Assembly: GCA_021234155.1 (NCBI GenBank)
Contig: JAJEKV010000092.1
Span: 494,001 to 558,000 of the forward strand
DNA length: 64,000 nucleotides
Reading direction: 5' to 3'
Source of the DNA: Isoetes taiwanensis
Lineage: Eukaryota > Streptophyta > Lycopodiopsida > Isoetales > Isoetaceae
Shown here piece by piece: positions 34,718 through 45,250 of the stretch. Positions within the stretch are counted from its first letter, which is position 1. Every line of letters starts with the position of its first letter. The notes beneath the pieces were generated by a model. It made no database searches and was not told the DNA's origin. It was given only the letters and a program-made list of their open reading frames with translations. Made by a program: the position numbers and the translations under genes.

Positions 34718-34836
34718 GTCTTCACCTTTTACCATAAAAATATCTTTTATGGACTATATATTGTAAACACGATTTTCTTTTGTGGTCTATATTTCTTTCA
34801 CTTGTTTTCTTAGTAAACTAGAAAAGTTCAACAAAA

Positions 34837-36988
34837 ATGCAGGCTACAATCAATATGATGTTCTCTCAGAATACTAGAGGGGCTAGCGCTCAATGCACAT
34901 TTGATTTAAACGAAGCACTTGCACATGACAACGAGGAGGATGAGGCGGAACACTCTGATAGGGACTTGGTAAATGATGTGGAATTTGTGGATATGGCGTC
35001 ACATAGTGGAAAGAAAAGGAAGAAAAAAGATAGAAAATTCAGAGAAGAATGGAAGATAAAGCATCCTTGGGTTTATGGTAATTTTGATGAGCATGGTGTT
35101 GAAAGAATGAAATGCTCTTGGTGTACAGAGTGTAGAACGGATAATGTATTTGCCTTACTAGGGAGTAGCACTATACAAAAGAAAGCTCTTGAGGTCCATG
35201 AGAAATCAAGAAGTCACAAGAAGGCAAGTCAGATTATGGCTGAAAAAATAAAAAAATCTCATGTTCCATTGCCCGCTAAATTTGATGAGATGCTTGAGAT
35301 TGAGCACATGAGAGTTGTGAAAGTTATGTAATTGATATATTATGTTGCAACTAGAGACCAACCATTGGAAGCATATCCTTCGCTATGCGAGCTTCATAGA
35401 TTCTCAAAAGCACCTGACATGCCCCTTAGTAATGAATATTCAGCTTATACCAAGACAAATATGGGCAAGGAGTTCTTGGTGGCTATGAAAACAGTTTATT
35501 TTCATAAACCTATAAGCGAGGTATGTGAGAGTCCATATTTCTCTTTGTTGATTGACGAGTCTACATATTGTACGTTAACAATCTATATGATTGTGTATGT
35601 CACATATCTCACTGATAAAGGCAATGGACTACCTATGACTAGTTTTCTTGGCTTGATTGAGGTTGTAGATTGTGATGCGCTTCACTTATACGCCACATTG
35701 TGTGATTTCGTGAATGATATTGGCCTTGAGAAACATACAATGATAGGCATAGCAACTGATGGTGCTTTCGTGATGGTTGGAGTGCATACTGGTGTTGCCA
35801 CTAGATTCAAGAGTGAAATACTTTCTTTGATATCAGTTCATTGTATCGCACACAGAGAAGCTTTAGTTGTCAAAGATGCTTTAAAGTGTTCCAAGATATG
35901 TGATGTTGTGGAGAAAGTTACACGCAAGGTGAAAAAGTGGGTTGGAAAATCCCATATCAGACAAATTTTAAGCCATTGGAGGTGTTGCGAATTCATGATA
36001 TTCGTTGGCTCTCTAGAGGACAAGTTATGGCACGTATGGTTGCTTTGATGCCTATTTTGATGGAGATTTGGTCAAATGAAAGGGTGGAGCTCTTCTTAGC
36101 TTTTACTAGTCTCAAGGTACAATTTTTTATTCGCTTGCTAGCTGATGTGCTTTTCCAATGCAACATATTGAATGAGTTGTTCCAACATCGTACGACTGAT
36201 ATCTCTCACGTTGGGAATCATGGACATATCTATCACAAAGAAGAAACTTGAACGCCATTTCTTAGTTGGTGAGTTTGGTGCAAGAGCAAAGTATTTCTCT
36301 GATTTTCAAGCAATGGCAAAGTGTGGCTATATCTGGTATAAGGACGTGCATGGAGTCATTCATCGTCATAGTCTTCATTTTGGACCTATTGGTGCACATG
36401 ACACTATGCATATGCCTACATGGAGATCTTGTGTTGAAGATGGTAAGTCCTTTGTGCGAAAAGTAATTGATGGCTTTGATAAAAGATTTGGTAATCTTGA
36501 TTTGTTTGAAGCATCAAAGGTATTCTCTCCTCGTGATTATGTAATAGATCTTGATGATGATGGTGCATGCTAAAACATGTGACAAATGGATGGAGGTGCT
36601 TATTGGCTCTCTTGATGGGAGGATTGATGGATGAAAATGTCGAGTTGAATGCATGGATTTCACTTTAAGAATGATGGGCCGTTGTCCAAGAAAATCTTTA
36701 CATCAGGGTTGGCTTTTCAGTGGGTTTGACTTAGGTCAACTATATCCTGAAATGAAGAAGCTATGGCAAATAATTTTAGTGATTCCGGCCTCTACAGTGG
36801 AATGTGAAAGGGGTTTCTCAAAATTGAATAGCATCAAAGACGATGATAGAAGTAGATTGAGCTTCAAAAGCTTAGATTTGTTAATGTTTATGTCATTAAA
36901 TGGTCCGAAGAATATGGAAGAAGTTGATTGGTCATCTATTTACAAGGAATGGATGAATGCAAAGGAGAGACGTATTGGGGAATTGTAG
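34837..36988 (+). pseudogene. hAT transposase pseudogene (TTF zinc-finger type)
   Basis: The N-terminal part (34837-35331) has a lysine-rich start and a finger of the TTF/BED kind (MKCSWCTECRTDN to HEKSRSHKKA). An in-frame TAA at 35329-35331 breaks it; the same frame resumes with LLIDEST, TDGAFVMVG and SVHCIAHREALVVKDA, the hAT catalytic-core landmarks. Frame changes follow near 35936 (DIRWLSRGQVMARM), 36172 and 36600. The final piece, 36653-36988, has VECERGFSKLNSIKDDDRSR and LDLLMFMSLNGP, the dimerisation domain. hAT transposases cut and paste their element using an RNase H-like core. With one stop and three frameshifts the gene is dead. It resembles the relic at 44107-46830 in type. Confidence 0.88.
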
Positions 36989-37838
36989 AAAGTTGTTTGG
37001 TGTTTGATCTTAAGGTTAGCTTTACCTTGTCTTGTTTAGTACTCTAATCTTTTCTTGAACTCATGCATATAAGCTTTGTTTTTTATAAATTGTGCTTTGA
37101 TAGATAGATGTTATTTTATTATGAATTTTGTGGTAAATAAGGGCAGTTTACATTGTGCCATGGAATAAAAATGGCTGATAAAAGCTTAACCTTCCCAAAA
37201 AAGGGCAACTCAAAATATGCCCTTAGAAAAAAAAGTAGAGTCTACCCTTATAAGTTGAACCCTGCTAAGGTATCGAATATGGCGTATGTGATTTGTTGTG
37301 GAAAAAAATATCTAGCAGTGATGGGAAAGTCCTAGGCATCCCAATTTTGCAGGTATAAATTTTGGTTTTGCCGATACATACAAAAATCTGCAGGAAATTT
37401 TTTTATCCATATCTTATCTTATATATTTTTTCCTATTGCAACATAAACCTATACAAATACATCCTTCTTACCTATCACTCATATATAATTCAGTTTCCTT
37501 TTTTGTTTGACGCTATTTATTTGAAGCTAATTTGTTTGAAGCTTCCCGGTGCTGACACATATGTGCAAACAAAATTTTAGGGAAAGAATGCTCGTGTCCG
37601 GCCCCCTTGTGATGCGCACTTAATTGGCTCGAAGATCTATGTTGGGCCTGTTAATCTACCACAGCTGCAAATTTCTTCGAGACAGAGCATGGCGGAACTA
37701 TTCCAGCAGTGACCCATCTCCAAACCCAGGATTGGAAGAGGAAAATACAAACAGCGGCCCTTTTGGGTCGAGTTTTTCTTTCGTTCGCCTGCGGGGAGGA
37801 AAAAAATAAAGGCCTGTCGGATTTTAGAACTGGCAAGG
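36989..37838. other. AT-rich spacer, no gene
   Basis: No coding region recognised. A short open frame at 37624-37809 (plus) may be decayed N-terminal sequence of the following RING protein, without supporting motif. Confidence 0.35.
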
Positions 37839-38064
37839 ATGAAGGACGGAAAGGATGGGCTTGAATGCTGCCCTATTTGTTTGAGTGGTTCGATTCTGGT
37901 GAAGAGCGCACCATTCGTCTGCTTCCCGCTTGTGGGCATTGCTTCCATGCTTGCTGCATTGATCTGTGGCTCCATAGCTATACTTCTTGCCCCATTTGCA
38001 GATATCCTCTGCTCGCAGATGGATCCGACTTAAAGTCTGATTCTTCAGCCCCTGTATCAGGGTA
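37839..38064 (+). pseudogene. ATL-like RING-H2 finger fragment
   Basis: RING-H2 proteins are E3 ubiquitin ligases. The plus strand gives CCPICL in one frame and, after a small frame change near 37885, DSGEERTIRLLPACGHCFHA then CCIDLWLHSYTSCPICR. Together these hold the C-x2-C, C-x-H-x2-H and C-x2-C ligands of a RING-H2 domain with the proline and tryptophan typical of the plant ATL family. The frame ends at a TAG near 38062. The usual N-terminal membrane helix is not visible. The frameshift inside the finger makes it a probable pseudogene. Confidence 0.78.
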
Positions 38065-39400
38065 GATTTCCATCCCATTACCATCTCTGATGCCGATGAT
38101 TCTGAATAAAAAAGTGACGAAGACGAAGAAATTGATAGCAAAGAAGAGGATCTAGATGCAGAAAGTGGATGAAAGAGACGAAAAAAATCCCATCTTTTGC
38201 AAGCAAACTTGCATTTTTATGCAAATTATACGCTTTCCCCATTCTATAATCACTACTCTGTGTGGCCTGGCCCCTGGCTCCGTCTGGCGCCAATCAGGCC
38301 TGATTTTGAACAGAATGACGAAAAAAATTGGGACTTGATCTCACCCATCCGTTTCATAATTGCTCAGGCAGAATTAATTATTTCTGACACAACCCACAAT
38401 CTATTCCTGGGAAAAACGATGAGAATTGAGTTATGTTTTGTACTGCGAGCCAAAAATTCACACATTAAAATTCTTCAATCCAGCTCCACCATAGCCAATT
38501 TCGTCAAGCGCTTAGATATCCAGCTGGAAAGAAATGAATGCTGCATTCTCTTTTGTGCCGATGAGGACGCAAAAGGTATTTTAACCTTGGGTGCAGCCTT
38601 TTTGAAAACAATGTGTACTATATTTGAACGGAATTAAAGCCATAGCTTGCTGTTCAATCCAAAATCTGACGTATGAAGAAAGAAGAAAGGGTGGGCATAG
38701 CGGGACTCATACAATGATCCTTGGTTTTGGTATGTTGCAGATTAAAGGGAAACCGAGTAAGAAAGAGATGTGCAAAGATCATAGCAGTTTTGCTCCACAG
38801 TATTTTCACTCGCCTGTCTCAAGAACACACAGATGATGATGTTTCACACAGCTGATGTTTGTGGTATATGGTTCCATTGCTCTACTCAGCATGGTGCCTT
38901 TCTGAGCAGCATTCAATATCCAGGAGTTGAGCACACAGATGATGTTTTTGGCATATGGTTTCATTTCTCTACTCATTATAATATCTTCTTGAGCAACATT
39001 CAATATCTAGGATTTAAGCATCATTTTGAAAGTTCAATCATTAGGAATAACACAAGGTATAGAGTTGTAAAGATATCATTTGCACCGCTACTTGCAGAAG
39101 AATATTATTACTTGCAAAAGAAGGATATTTTGACAGAAGCTTTCTGATTGTATTCAATTCAAATAACCCATTGAACATTGTATTCAAACTCACCATAGAC
39201 AATTGATTGTCTTAACATCTGAATTGTCTAGCATTGTGTTTATTATATTTACAAATTAACATTTAATAATTAACAGGTGTTCCATGAAAAGTTGTCTTAT
39301 TGCAGTCAGTAAATTGATACTTTGAGCATTGTGAACATAGACATTAAAGATGTCTTAAATAGCCAATCTAGCCATTTGATAAATATCAATGTCCAATTCC
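38065..39400 (+). other. Spacer with a 146-codon unrecognised frame
   Basis: A plus-strand frame stays open from 38197 to 38637, with no ATG at its head and no recognised motif (segments include LAPIRPDFEQNDEKNWDL and CCILFCADEDAKGILTLGAA). It could be an exon or chance. At 39372-39400 a 29-bp sequence stands that recurs, nearly exact, after the LINE to the right. Confidence 0.3.
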
Positions 39401-40412
39401 TTTTTTTTTTATTGAAGGCATCTATTTATATTAAGTGTAGGTTAAATATACAAAAAGACTTTTTTCAAGGGAAGTGTAACCCTATATCAGAATTAGAAAC
39501 TTTTAGAGATTTAAGTATCTGAAAAAGCATAGTCTCTTTTGAACAGTATGAGATAGAAACTAGTGGACTCCTTTGAGGTGCAGATTTGTCCTCTTCCTTG
39601 CTTTCCCCTTCATGATCAGATGGAAGGTGCAGTAGGTGCATCTACAGTTGCCCGCCTTGGCCATATTGAACCTTCCTTTGGCATCTTTGGCCTCGCATAT
39701 CAGATCTCTTCGAATGTTGAAATTTTGGTCACAGCAGCAACCACAAAAGCAGATGGCCTCGACATGTGCAGAGGTATCAACTGGGCTTGATCCATTCCTT
39801 TTCGTGCTCGGCTTTGTTCTTTTTCCATTTGAGCCTCCTAGTCATCAGGAACAGAGTATCTGCAACAATAAACGACTCATACATTAACACTTAGGATCCA
39901 ATTGATATCATACAATACCTGTTTTAAAATCCCTTCCGGGGGAATAATTTCAAAATCAAAGATAAAGGAGTTTCTCCCTTTCCAAATTCTCCACAGGAGG
40001 ATATATATTCTCCAGTCCGTAGGGTTGTTAGGCATGAAGAAATCCTTCTGATTCAGGGTAACTAGATTTTGGCCCAGGATCTCAGAGGCCAGTTCCAGAA
40101 CCCATTCAGACCATAGGCAGGATCTGAATAGATGGTTTTCATCTTCCTTGTGGGCAAGACATCTGTCACAAATATCAGAATTAGTCATAGAAAGCTTAAA
40201 TCTCTTACAATTAGTAGCCAATCCCTTGTGCCAGAGCTGCCACATAAAGGCTTTGATTTTCGGATTAATTGGGCTGCTCCACATAAATTTGAGATTCCGT
40301 CTAGCTATATCCGAGGAAACTCCCCATTTAAGGTGAATGGTAACAGTCTGATTTCTCATGAGAAATTTGTAGGCGGAATTGACTTTGTAACCGATTACAC
40401 CATTGTGCTTCC
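39401..40412 (-). mobile_element. 5'-truncated L1-type LINE with 16-bp TSD
   Basis: The insertion is bounded by atcaatgtccaattcc at 39385-39400 and again at 40413-40428. Its 3' end is a 10-base poly(A), read as T at 39401-39410, preceded in RNA sense by TGCCTTCAAT. A minus-strand frame at 39877-40359 reads INPKIKAFMWQLWHKGLATN and ICDRCLAHKEDENHLFRSC. This is the zf-RVT zinc-binding domain that follows reverse transcriptase in plant L1 LINEs. Only about 1 kb of 3' sequence remains, the usual outcome of incomplete target-primed reverse transcription. Confidence 0.93.
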
Positions 40413-40511
40413 ATCAATGTCCAATTCCATTTTTGATAAATATCAATGTCCAACTTATTGCATGAATGAATCTTGATCATATATACAAAATAGTCCTAAG
40501 GGCAACCCCAA

Positions 40512-40617
40512 TCAACTTTGCATCATTAGTTCTTAACCTAAATCAAGGTTAGAAATCAAGCGTACTATCAACTTTGCACCATTAGCTCTTAACCTAAATC
40601 AAGGTTAGAAATCAGGC
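40512..40617. repeat. 53-bp tandem duplication, AACTTTGCAYCATTAG family
   Basis: Two adjacent units beginning ATCAACTTTGCA differ at three or four positions. Related but more diverged units occur at 43334-43410 and near 43436-43490. Confidence 0.85.
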
Positions 40618-40619
40618 AT

Positions 40620-41045
40620 AAACACAAACCATTACATTACACGCCTTAAAATTAAATTCCCCCTTAAACCCCCTTTTGTTTGGGTGCATATTCACACGGG
40701 GGGTGATGTAGGGCAGCGAGAGCCCCTGTAATTATGTTTTGCACGTATAAAATCAACACCATATAGTATATTGCCTGAAATCTTATAGTATTTTGCAAAT
40801 CTTGTTATACAGTATAACAAATTCTATACATCCATACCCCACAAATGAGGAACTTTGTGTACGGTGTAGATTAAGGAATAAGGGGTGAATATGCCTATCC
40901 AACAGCTCTCGTTGCCCTGAGTCACCCCCCGTGTGAATATGCACCCAAACAAAAGGGGGTTTAAGGGGGAATTTAATTTTAAGGCGTGTAATGTAATGGT
41001 TTGTGTTATAGGTTAAAAAATTTTTTGCCCCTTCGGGGCAAAAAC
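40620..41045. mobile_element. MITE-like palindrome, ~95-bp arms
   Basis: The left arm (about 40626-40722) and the reverse complement of the right arm (about 40905-41005) match almost base for base, including TTTGGGTGCATATTCACACG and a G6 run. The loop is about 180 bases and non-coding. The right half also matches the left end of the 34345-41204 region, so this is probably a small non-autonomous relative of that element. A perfect GC hairpin, TTTTGCCCC with GGGGCAAAA, stands at 41022-41043. Confidence 0.75.
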
Positions 41046-41197
41046 AAACACAAGTCATTACATTATACAGAAATAAATTGATATTATATGAGGGATTTTT
41101 ATTTAAGAATATTGAGCATAATGGTCTATGTAAATTAGTTTAATGGTTGTTACATGCTAGTTGTTACATTACAAAAAAATTGGGCCCTTCCGGCCCT

Positions 41198-41291
41198 AAC
41201 AAAAGCAATATGTAGGCCAAGAAACAGGACAATGTATCATATTAAACAAAAGCAATATGTAGGCCAAGAAACAGGACAATATATCATATTA
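41198..41291. repeat. 47-bp tandem duplication
   Basis: Units 41198-41244 and 41245-41291 begin AACAAAAGCAATATGTAGGC and differ at one base, a recent duplication. Confidence 0.92.
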
Positions 41292-42601
41292 TGATAAAAT
41301 AAGTGTCACTATTAGCTAGAAAGTAGACAAGAAAAAATATCTTTGAGATGAGAAGCAACTAGAAACAAAGGCAACTTTAGTGATGTCCCATTGTTCCAAC
41401 TTGCCGATCTGTGATTGCTGCTTGAGATGTTGCAGATGCCCATAATTTATACTGCAAAGGGTTCATATCACAATAACCAGCTGATGAGTAGGAAGTTAGT
41501 AGCATGAGCATCTGTAGCATTGTCCGTAATATGCACCTCTCCGACCTCTCCAAAGATCGCCAATATATTTGCTTCTCATAGAGACATGAAGAAATGCAAA
41601 AATTGAACATTAAAAGCTTCATATCCGGACTTGAGGCAAGTGCCACAATTTTTCGCACAAAGATGAAGATGATATTACAATAACATGATGAAAAAAAAAA
41701 ATGGAATTTCTTGATATGGTAGCATGACTAAAAAAAGCTTATCGCAGTGTATGTGAATGATGAAGCATTATTTGGAGTCGTGGAGAATCTTAAAACAACC
41801 AAAAACAAAAACCAAAAAACAAAACCAAGGACATACACGATCCACTATTTGCTGCATGTAATATATTTTTGCAGCTACTACATGAATGCTTAACTTGATA
41901 ATGACTTGAACTTCCTAGCAGATTGTAAAGGAAAGAGTTTTGTAAATTGATCAGGATCAGTGCAAAGAGCTAAAGAAACTTGGAGAAATGCAGACTTGAA
42001 TTCAGGAGTTTGTAGCTTCCAAGGCATCTAGGATAGCATAGAATATTAAAAGAAGGTATGACAAACATTTCACATTGAATCTCCGTTTTGGGGCAAAATA
42101 TTTTTACGGAGTAAAGAGATCTCTTGGATATAAAAAGAGATAGGTACTATCGGCACTACCGGATGCTGCTAGTGGAGTATTATCTACAAATGGCAATCAA
42201 AGATTACTGCTTTAGTTGCAGCACACAGATCTTTCTTTGATTAAATACTAAAGTATCTTAAATGCCTTTGGTGTTGCCTATTGCCACTAAACGGATGCCG
42301 AATCCAAAACCCCGGAACCATAATCGTGGAAAAAAAGCAATATAAACATGTAGCATAATAAATCGCTTGGTCGCCTTTTCTCACCGAACACAAAAAGCAT
42401 CTTTGTAGCACATAGGAATTGGAACCCTAAGTTGAAGGCCCACTGGAATACCTAAATTGCTTGTAGGAGCCGATTCTGTGCAGTCGGCCTTGTTGAATTG
42501 GTTCAGAGGGAGCCGGAAGGAATTTCGCAAGGGCTGCCTTCCATGGGAAAAAAAAAACGCATGAAAACTGCCTTGCCCCTCAAGAATGGAAATCAAAGCA
42601 G
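41292..42601. other. AT-rich spacer, no gene
   Basis: No recognisable coding region or repeat. Confidence 0.4.
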
Positions 42602-42976
42602 ATGTCAAGACAGAATAAACGTGAACAGTTCAATGCATTGTTGGGATTCGTAAAACGTGGGCGAGATGTGGAGCTAAATAATGCTAGGGCCTTACGGACA
42701 AATGAAAAGGTCAAGAATCTTGGTCGCCAAACTTGGGATAATGAAGAAAAACAAGAAAAGCAAAATGGTGGCATTGATAGAAGAGATGATAAGCGCTCGA
42801 AGCCATTGCCAAATGGTGCAGTATTGATAGAACCCACAGGAGTTCAGAGTAAAATAAAAAGAAAACGCCGGGGTTTAGATGCTGAGAAACGGAAAGTGAA
42901 ACGGGTACACCCATACCTTGGAAAAAACTTCGAAAGAAATGCTTTGGCGCCGGAATGCCATGGAAACTTTGAATAG
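42602..42976 (+). CDS. Hypothetical basic 124-residue ORF
   Basis: The frame starts with ATG and stays open for 124 codons to a TAG. It is rich in K, R, N and E and contains a cluster resembling a nuclear localisation signal (SKIKRKRRGLDAEKRKVKR). I recognise no family. There is no clear support from splicing or neighbours; it may be an exon, a relic or chance. Confidence 0.25.
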   Translation: MSRQNKREQFNALLGFVKRGRDVELNNARALRTNEKVKNLGRQTWDNEEKQEKQNGGIDRRDDKRSKPLPNGAVLIEPTGVQSKIKRKRRGLDAEKRKVKRVHPYLGKNFERNALAPECHGNFE

Positions 42977-43071
42977 TACGGCACATCCGGCCGCATCATC
43001 CTCTGCATTAAAGCACTAAGCCTTCCACTCCAAATCTGTCTGATCACAAGAACATTACTTTTTTGCAAGAA

Positions 43072-43325
43072 TGCCCTGAAATGCTATCCACAAGGCTTGC
43101 ATGTTCAGCCGCTAAATAAAAAGAGGGCTTTTGTTGTGAGCCCTTGGATGTTGGACCATTGAAAAAAAAAAGCTAAATCAACGACTAAGAAATGGTGCAC
43201 TCTAGATGTACGCATTAGTACATCTATTTGAATACGCCATGAAATCTTAGGAAAACCTTTGTGAAAAGCGTACAAAAACACAAAAAAACACCCCCTGTCA
43301 TTATGCTACATATTCATGATACCGG
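43072..43325 (-). mobile_element. Copia 3'-end fragment, opposite orientation
   Basis: Read on the minus strand, this is the same sequence as 31690-31933: the end of the pol frame (GAATATGTAGCATAAT), the polypurine tract and an LTR of about 219 bases. Homology with the plus-strand copy stops at the LTR end (AGGGCA; here 43072). The element is truncated inside pol at about 43325. It is a second member of the copia family at 28-32 kb. Confidence 0.88.
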
Positions 43326-43333
43326 GTCGTTCT

Positions 43334-43490
43334 ATCAACTTTGCACCATTAGCTCTTATTATCGACTTTGCACCATTAGCCTAAATTAAGACTAAAAATC
43401 GAGCATAATCATTATTTGAAGGTTCATTATATGCTAGATTGCAACTTTGCATGATAAATTCTTAAGTTAAATCAAAGTAATGGGGCATAA
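43334..43490. repeat. Diverged ACTTTGCACCATTAG repeats
   Basis: Three to four imperfect units (ATCAACTTTGCACCATTAGC at 43335, ATCGACTTTGCACCATTAGC near 43361, a weaker one at about 43439) are related to the 53-bp tandem repeat at 40512-40617. Confidence 0.7.
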
Positions 43491-44106
43491 CCGTGGTTGA
43501 GGGTTAGTAAAGAGAAATGTTCGCGGCGGCGTTGCCGCCGCCGCCGCGATGAATTTCTTGTATACATAATAATACTACCACAAAGAAATATTGACAAACA
43601 AAACAAATAGAACTTTATAATTGTTTTTTTTTTTTCCGTCCATTTTTGAATGAGGTCAGCCTTTAGGGCTTGGCCTTGGGCGGCAGCAGCAGCCGAAGTT
43701 TACTCTCTGCATGCCGATTAGATCAGAAATAGCATCAGGTCCCTCCCTTAATTTCGCTTCCTGACTTAATTTCCCTCCTTTGAATGTGCTCCCTTAATTT
43801 CATATAGTAGAGAAGAGTGGGAAAATGGATCAATTACACACAACAAGAAGAGCAGATAAAATTGGCATACAGTTTGTGTCTCTTCCAGTCACTGGTCTCC
43901 TCTATTCCAGACTATTCTGGAGAGCAAGAGATATGGGCAAAGTGCCCACTGGCAAGAGGAAGTTTAGTGATTCCCTTGCAAAGCACATTATTCAACAAGG
44001 GGATGGATAACATCATCAGTAGCAGTTTCTGAGAATGTAGATGAAAATTAGGATCTAATAGAAGATCAGGACAATGCAGATTTAGATTAATATTGAAGAC
44101 AGAAAA
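43491..44106. other. Spacer with GC hairpin and poly(T)
   Basis: A GCC/GGC-rich inverted repeat at about 43523-43550 (CGCGGCGGCG against CGCCGCCGCG) stands out in AT-rich DNA. A T-run at 43623-43635 followed by GC-richer sequence might be the 3' end of a minus-strand retroelement, but no domain or duplication confirms it. Confidence 0.35.
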
Positions 44107-44782
44107 TTGAAGTGGAAGGATTCTTGGAAAGATACCTGGCCATGGGTACAGTTTATTAAGAAGTCAAGGTTTATTTTTTGTGAGATTTGCATGCTGGATA
44201 AGAGGAATACCTCTGCTTTTGCTACAACTGGGAGCTACAATATTAAAACAAGTGCATTAATAGGTCATGCAAATTCTAAGGAGCACAAGGCTGCTGTATA
44301 TGCTCAAGATGCAGCCAAGAAAGATGTCGTTGCAGCAGTGCACAGGGTATTGATGAGACTATTCTTCTATTCTTAAAGACATCATATATTATTGCTCAAG
44401 AATTTCTTCCACTTAGCAAACTTGACGTCATGTTAAAGATGCAAAGGGTGAATGGAATCAAAGATATCCCTTGATTGTATAATGATAGAAGAGGCTGCAT
44501 CAACTTTCTATCTTGCATCTCTCAAGCCTTGAATGAAACAGTCATACAAAAAGTAAATCAGAGCCCATTCTTTGGGATTATGGTGGACGAAAATACTGAT
44601 ATAAGGTATTTGTATGTGCATTCATATAAATGTAAAAGGTTTATTATAACTTGAATAATTATCTTATTCACATCTGTCATTTTATAGTGTGCAGAAAACA
44701 GTTATTTCTAGAACTACTATGGGAGAACACAGACAAGAATGCTAAACCAAATACATATAGATAGCAAGATAGTGAAACCATT

Positions 44783-44900
44783 ATGGCTGGGATTAAAAAA
44801 CCTCGCCCTTTCGGGTTTTCGAGGAAAAACCCTGACCATAATGGGACCACTACCAATGCTGGAGTGAACACAAAAAAGACCTTACACCCTCATGCTGACC
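44783..44900 (-). other. Fragment related to (TTCC)-tailed LINE 3' region
   Basis: On the minus strand this piece carries TTTTTCCTCGAAAACCC, then GGGCGAGGTTTTTTAATCC. These align with the plus-strand sequence at 50981-51030. It lies in the middle of the hAT pseudogene and is likely a short insertion or fragment. Confidence 0.5.
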
Positions 44901-45069
44901 AGCCTTGTCGGGTGGAAACTACAATAAAGCAAAGACTTTGCCAAGCCGAAACATGTTTGAGCTTCTTTCTCTATTGATCTCGATCTTATGCCCAGAATCC
45001 AACACTTCGTCAAAAAGCCCTGCTAAAGGAAAGCGCACACGGACTATTTCCTGCAAACACCAAAAAAGT

Positions 45070-45250
45070 GAACCAAAAAGCCACCAAGGCCATCCAGGCA
45101 TCAGAGCCTCCAACCAGCCACCAAGGCTTCCAACTAGGCACAAAGGCCTCCACTAGGCACACATGCCTCAACCAGGCACCAAGGCCTCACCAGGCCCTTG
45201 GCCTCAAACCAGGCACACGGCCTCCACCAGGCACTAGGCCTTCAACCAAA
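45070..45250. repeat. CCAGGCACCAAGGCCTC minisatellite
   Basis: About nine degenerate units of 17-22 bases, with the core AGGCACnAGGCCTCnACC, stand head to tail. The array interrupts the hAT pseudogene. Its GC content is far above its surroundings. Confidence 0.85.

Larger units (their letters stand above)
34345..41204. mobile_element. Composite region with long inverted ends (hAT-like?)
   Basis: The left edge, TTTTGTTAGGGCCCGAAGGG at about 34345, matches the reverse complement of the right edge at about 41181-41204. Farther in, about 170 bases at 34430-34600 (containing TGCATATTCACACGGGGGGT) match the reverse complement of about 40820-41010. The region encloses a decayed hAT transposase just inside the left arm, so it may be one large, old hAT-type element later filled with insertions. 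No target-site duplication is found at the outer ends, and the right side holds a second inverted repeat of its own, so nesting of several related elements is equally possible. Confidence 0.5.

Noticed and set aside
34342-41206. TCTTTTGT / ACAAAAGC as a target-site duplication of the composite element
   Set aside because: These flanks are inverted, not direct, copies, so they belong to the inverted repeat.
43523-43550. GCC/GGC run as a coding alanine/glycine tract or CpG promoter
   Set aside because: No open frame or gene adjoins it; only the hairpin potential is supported.
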